Below, piece after piece: positions 60,644 to 64,000 of a stretch of 64,000 nucleotides of DNA (position 1 is its first letter; each line of letters begins with the position of its first letter). The DNA is taken from NCBI RefSeq assembly GCF_001422885.1, contig NZ_LMMZ01000040.1:1-64000 (forward strand). Reading direction: 5' to 3'. The notes beneath the pieces were generated by a model. That model worked only from the letters and a program-made list of their open reading frames with translations. It made no database searches and was not told where the DNA came from. The DNA is from Methylobacterium sp. Leaf104 (GTDB taxonomy: Bacteria > Pseudomonadota > Alphaproteobacteria > Rhizobiales > Beijerinckiaceae). Made by a program: the position numbers and the translations under genes.

Positions 60644-61021
60644 GTCGCCCCCGAGCCTCCGTTCCGAAGACGCGGTATAGACGATGCTATAACTGTGACA
60701 ATATGGTTTAATCCGAGCCTGCCCTGGATCGGCGCGACTGTTGCTCAAACAGCGCAAGCGCGGGTCCGCGGGGCGCGCACGGGTCCGTCCGGTGATCCGG
60801 GAGGCCATACCGGCGGGAAGCGGACCTTACGGCCGAGCCCGGTTCCTAGCCGGAATCTGCGAAGGCTCGATGACCGTCGCGACGCCCCCCATTTGGGGGA
60901 TGCCGGGCCTCGGCGCACGGTTTAGCCTGAGCATCTCCAAGGTTTCGGACCGTCTCGGCCCGCGGGGCATCGCTCCAGCGGGCCGCTTTTTTGGTCGCGG
61001 CGACGGACGGCCCGGGCGCCG
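60644..61021. other. Region with a plus-strand terminator but no plus-strand gene
   Basis: This is the promoter region of the porin gene (minus strand; ATAACTGTGACAATATGG around 60690 is AT-rich). It ends in a strong plus-strand terminator at 60956-60992. No plus-strand protein is evident, so a small RNA is possible. Confidence 0.45.
60956..60992 (+). terminator. Orphan intrinsic terminator
   Basis: CGGCCCGC (60956-60963) pairs with GCGGGCCG (60978-60985), followed by C and six T. The T-run is only on the plus strand. Confidence 0.75.
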
Positions 61022-61240
61022 TCAGGCGTCGCCCGTCTCGATCTTCTCGATCAAGGCGGTCAATTCGCCGATCCGCAGGCGGAGACCTTCCCGGGTGCTC
61101 TCGTCCATGTCGCGCAGGGCGTAGCCGTCCTCGAACTGGCGCTTCTCCGTCTGCGCATCCTGTCCGAGCGCGGCGAGGTCCCGCATCAGGCGCTCGCGCT
61201 CGGCGAAGTACTGGGTCTTCCGGTCATCGGTCGTGGGCAT
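61022..61240 (-). CDS. Small coiled-coil protein, 72 aa
   Basis: The protein starts MPTTDDRKTQYFAERERLMR and is charged and helical throughout (RLRIGELTALIEKIETGD). GGGAACGACC precedes the ATG at 61240. An upstream extension of 53 residues is rejected. No family is recognised; the form suggests a dimeric helical hairpin. Confidence 0.6.
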   Translation of the reverse strand: MPTTDDRKTQYFAERERLMRDLAALGQDAQTEKRQFEDGYALRDMDESTREGLRLRIGELTALIEKIETGDA

Positions 61241-61653
61241 GGTCGTTCCCTGGCGGATGGCGCGCGGCGCGTCCCGATCGCCTGACGGGGCAGGCTCGGC
61301 GGGGAAACGCGAACCTTCGGCCCGGAGTTCAGGCGGAGCGATCCGGAACCATAGCGCCGCCCGGCCGTTGCACCGGCGACCCAAGCTCGATGACCTCATA
61401 CCCGCCCGGCTCCCGCCGCGGCGGGTTTTTTTCGCGTCGTTCCGCGCGATCGGCGTTGCCTTCCGCTCTCGGAGCGCCGGAACTCGTCACGTATTCTTGA
61501 TCGAACGACTTGGCGGGATCGGAGGCCGATCTTGGCTGGAGAAAAGATCAGCGTGGATTGAGCAAGTAAATATAATTCTGGATTCTCGCTCTGCAGCGCA
61601 AATTGTGAGCACCGAGGAATCCTTAGCCAGCCTTTAAGCTTCCGATTCGTAGC
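61241..61653. other. Region between the coiled-coil gene and the chemotaxis receptor
   Basis: It holds a plus-strand terminator (61411-61442). After it, 61540-61650 is AT-richer (AAATATAATTCTGGATTC) and probably carries the receptor promoter. Confidence 0.5.
61411..61442 (+). terminator. Second orphan intrinsic terminator
   Basis: CCCGCC (61411-61416) or the nearer CCCGCC inside CCCGCCGCGGCGGG (61422-61435) can pair with GGCGGG, followed by seven T. It is oriented on the plus strand, 212 bp before the receptor start. Confidence 0.7.
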
Positions 61654-63375
61654 ATGACCACGAAATCACTTCGGAGATCTCCCGTGGCTCTGCTCGCGCG
61701 CTTCAGCATCATCACCAAACTGATCGCTGTGGTCAGTCTGATCGGGATCATCGTCAGCGGCTGCCTCTGGTACGCCACCACCCAGATGACGATGATCGAC
61801 GGCGCCTACAGCCGCTTCATCTCCCACGACACCAAGGCGATCGCGGACCTGCGCACGGTCAACCGGCTGGTCTTCACGATGAGCTACTTCAACTTCCGCA
61901 ACATCGCCGAGACCAGCCCCGGCGAGATGCAGCGGACCGACAAGGGGTTCGAGGAGGCCAGCGAGCGCCTGAACAAGGTCCTGGCGGAGCTGCGGGACGC
62001 GGCGCCCAGCTTCGGGCCGCGCATCGACGTGCTGAAGCAGAAGGTCAACCGCTTCATCGCCGACAGCTCCGAGGCGCGGACCCTGGCGAGCAGCGGCCTG
62101 AAGGCCGAGGCCGTCGCCCTGCTGCACCAGACCGTCGACCCGACCTTCGACGCCATGGTGGCGGAGGGAAGCGCCCTCGGCCGGGACATCCGCACCTTCG
62201 TCGACGACGGCGCGCGCGACCTCGCCGCGATGACGGAGCGGACCCGGACCAACACCCTGCTTCTCGGCGGCCTCGGCCTCCTCGCCGGCCTGGCGGCGGC
62301 CGGGCTCGTCGCCGTGTTCGGCATCACCCGGCCGATCGGCCAACTCGTCGAGGCCCTGCGCCGGATGGCACGCGGGGACAGCGATGCGGTGATCCTCGGG
62401 CGCGACCGGCGCGACGAGGTCGGTGCCGTGGGCCGCGCCGTGGAGGAGATCCGCGCCCTCGTCGCCCGCAAGGCTTCGGAGGAGGCCGAGCGCCGGCAGA
62501 TCGCGGACACCGCGGCGGCGGCGGAGCGTCAGCGTACCATGCACGAGCTCGCCGACGGCTTCGAGGCGGCGGTCGGCTCGATCATCGCCACCGTCTCGGC
62601 CTCGGCCGGCGCGCTGCAGGTCACCGCCGAGGCGATGAGCACCAACGCGGCCCGCACCACCGACCGGTCGGTGACGGTGGCGGCCGCCGCCGAGGAGGCC
62701 GCCTCCAACGTCAACACCGTGGCGGCCGCGGCCGAGGAGCTCGGCTCGTCGGTGCAGGAGATCGGCCGGCAGGTCGACGGCTCGGCGAACCTCGCCCTGC
62801 GGGCGGTGGAGGAGGCGGCCCAGACCGCCGGGCTCGTTCAGGACCTCAGCTCCGCCGCCGCGCGGATCGGCGACGTCGTCGCGCTCATCACCACCATCGC
62901 GGGCCAGACGAACCTGCTGGCGCTCAACGCCACCATCGAGGCGGCCCGGGCCGGCGAGGCGGGGCGTGGCTTCGCGGTCGTCGCCGCCGAGGTCAAGGAA
63001 CTCGCCAACCAGACCACGCGCGCGACCCACGAGATCGAGGAGCAGATCGGTCGCATCCAGGCCTCGACGGCGCAGGCGGTGGGGGCGATCCGCACCATCA
63101 GCGGCCGGATCGGCGAGATCAGCCAGGTGACGACGACGATCGCGGCGGCGGTGGAGGAGCAGGGTTCGGCCACCCAGGAGATCGTCCGCAACGTCGGCCA
63201 GGCCGCCGGCGGCACCAGCGAGGTCACCGAGAACATCTCGGGCGTGGCCCGCGCGGCCGAGGAGACCGGCGCCGCCGCCCGTCAGGTGCTGGTGTCGGCC
63301 TCGGATCTGACCGCCCAGTCGGAGCATCTCACCCTGCAGGTCACGCGCTTCCTGGAGACGGTCCGGGCGGCGTGA
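61654..63375 (+). CDS. Methyl-accepting chemotaxis protein
   Basis: A 573-residue receptor. Helix 1 is about 20-42. A periplasmic four-helix bundle of about 150 residues follows, with FTMSYFNFRNIAETSPGEMQ. Helix 2 (TLLLGGLGLLAGLAAAGLVA) leads to a HAMP domain (ITRPIGQLVEALRRMARGDS). The signalling domain has the conserved hairpin tip QTNLLALNATIEAARAGEAG and RGFAVVAAEVKELANQT. It relays binding signals to CheA/CheW. No che genes are in the window, so it is an orphan receptor. The ligand is unknown. Confidence 0.94.
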   Translation: MTTKSLRRSPVALLARFSIITKLIAVVSLIGIIVSGCLWYATTQMTMIDGAYSRFISHDTKAIADLRTVNRLVFTMSYFNFRNIAETSPGEMQRTDKGFEEASERLNKVLAELRDAAPSFGPRIDVLKQKVNRFIADSSEARTLASSGLKAEAVALLHQTVDPTFDAMVAEGSALGRDIRTFVDDGARDLAAMTERTRTNTLLLGGLGLLAGLAAAGLVAVFGITRPIGQLVEALRRMARGDSDAVILGRDRRDEVGAVGRAVEEIRALVARKASEEAERRQIADTAAAAERQRTMHELADGFEAAVGSIIATVSASAGALQVTAEAMSTNAARTTDRSVTVAAAAEEAASNVNTVAAAAEELGSSVQEIGRQVDGSANLALRAVEEAAQTAGLVQDLSSAAARIGDVVALITTIAGQTNLLALNATIEAARAGEAGRGFAVVAAEVKELANQTTRATHEIEEQIGRIQASTAQAVGAIRTISGRIGEISQVTTTIAAAVEEQGSATQEIVRNVGQAAGGTSEVTENISGVARAAEETGAAARQVLVSASDLTAQSEHLTLQVTRFLETVRAA

Positions 63376-63976
63376 GGGCGTGGCCCGGCGTCGCGTGGCG
63401 CGAGGGCGGCCGGCTCACGGCCCGCGAGCCGGCGAGCAGGAAGCGCCAGGGCGTCTCCACCGCGCGGGAGATCCCGATCCGGCGATCGGCGATCCAGGCG
63501 GGCGCCGTTACGGGGGCGGTGAGCGCGAAGGGCGGCGCGTCGAGGGCCAGACCGTCCATCGCGAGGGTGACGGCGAGCGCCTGGCACAGGCGTCCGGGCC
63601 CGGCGCAGAGCCGGCGCGGATCGGACAGCCCGCGCCGCGCCGCCATCGTCTCGATCCCGTGGCGGGGCTCCAGCGCCCGGATCAGCACTGCGCTGCCCGG
63701 CTCGCAGACGAGGTTCAGGCACCAGTGCATGCCGTAGGAGCGGTAGACGTAGGCGTGCCCCGCCGGCCCGAACATGCTGGCATTGCGCCGGGTCGGGCCG
63801 TTGACGCTGTGCGAGGCCGGGTCGCCGCGATCGTAGGCCTCGGTCTCGACGATGGTCCCGCCGACCCCGTCCACGCGCAGGTCGCAGCCGATCAGGGCGA
63901 CGGCCACGTCCGCTGCCGGGCGGGCGAAGAAGCCGGCCGGGAGGGACGTGCCGACGGGGTCGCCGGCCAGGCTCAA
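63341..63976 (-). CDS. 3-methyladenine DNA glycosylase (AAG/MPG family)
   Basis: A protein of about 211 residues. Motifs of the AAG fold are in order: GGTIVETEAYDRGDPASHSV with the catalytic Glu, GPTRRNASMFGPAGHAYVYR, SYGMHWCLNLVCEPG, AVLIRALEPRHGIETM, and CAGPGRLCQALAVTLAMDGL. It removes alkylated purines for base excision repair. Its 3' end overlaps the receptor 3' end by 35 bp, tail to tail. The frame is open to the right edge of the window; the TTG at 63976 is only one possible start, so the true N-terminus may lie outside. Confidence 0.9.
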   Translation of the reverse strand: MSLAGDPVGTSLPAGFFARPAADVAVALIGCDLRVDGVGGTIVETEAYDRGDPASHSVNGPTRRNASMFGPAGHAYVYRSYGMHWCLNLVCEPGSAVLIRALEPRHGIETMAARRGLSDPRRLCAGPGRLCQALAVTLAMDGLALDAPPFALTAPVTAPAWIADRRIGISRAVETPWRFLLAGSRAVSRPPSRHATPGHALTPPGPSPGSA

Positions 63977-64000
63977 GGGGTGGGCGCGCCCTTCGCGCCC

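Noticed and set aside
61666..63327. Minus-strand frame of 553 codons opposite the chemotaxis receptor
   Set aside because: Shadow of the receptor; composition is not protein-like.
1..64000. CRISPR arrays, tRNA and rRNA genes
   Set aside because: No regularly spaced direct repeats and no cloverleaf or rRNA-like sequence was seen on reading; a tRNAscan or CRISPR finder run would settle it.

Overview
The window looks like chromosome of an alphaproteobacterium of the Methylobacterium/Methylorubrum type. The base composition is GC-rich throughout. It carries many small orphan proteins, an Omp25-like porin end, a DUF6894 protein, a phasin-like 82-residue protein, an ExoF/ExoP-style polysaccharide export pair and an alphaproteobacterial curli set with CsgH. 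The genus call is inference from gene style; there is no rRNA or tRNA gene in the window to confirm it.

Layout. 1-6600: end of a porin gene, then small membrane or secreted orphan genes, a decayed SRAP (YedK-like) gene, and the first copy of a duplicated segment (about 3421-3970) holding a 32-residue membrane microprotein. 6700-10414: two cyclic-di-GMP enzymes, a GGDEF protein and an MHYT-PAS-GGDEF-EAL protein. 10860-17250: cupredoxin-fold protein, metallophosphoesterase, MHS-family transporter, the second and better preserved copy of the duplicated segment (about 14363-15075), and small orphan genes. 17400-24476: exopolysaccharide genes (ExoF/Wza-like export protein, GT4 glycosyltransferase, atypical LuxR regulator, TIGR04325-type methyltransferase, secreted glycoside hydrolase). 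24650-38518: a four-gene NRPS/PKS operon in which each gene overlaps the next by 4 bp. 38632-42311: three more glycosyltransferases. 42402-50406: curli locus (lipoprotein, CsgG, CsgF, CsgB-like, CsgH, LuxR regulator, very large CsgA-like curlin, lytic transglycosylase, second CsgB-like protein). 51124-56944: MAPEG protein, catalase-family protein, Wzc/ExoP-like tyrosine autokinase, secreted orphan. 57458-64000: serine recombinase, double-barrel porin fusion, small coiled-coil protein, chemotaxis receptor, 3-methyladenine DNA glycosylase.

How it fits together. From about 17 to 56 kb this is a surface and biofilm region: polysaccharide export and polymerisation control, four glycosyltransferases, a glycoside hydrolase and amyloid fibres, with two c-di-GMP enzymes nearby. 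The NRPS/PKS operon sits inside it. Its assembly line reads A-T / KS-AT-ACP-AMT-C-A-T / C-(A relic)-T-TE plus a coupled alpha/beta hydrolase. The embedded aminotransferase and a glycine-type code in the second A domain suggest a small product with a beta-amino acid joined to glycine. The last protein is odd in four ways: HHxxxDG is HQxxxDG, only the C-terminal subdomain of an A domain remains, the thioesterase nucleophile is Cys, and its His position is Phe. A motif of the form CAAA(A/G)NNN(N)GTAG lies upstream of the exopolysaccharide glycosyltransferase, the LuxR regulator and the NRPS operon, which suggests one shared regulon. These links are inference from sequence and have not been tested.
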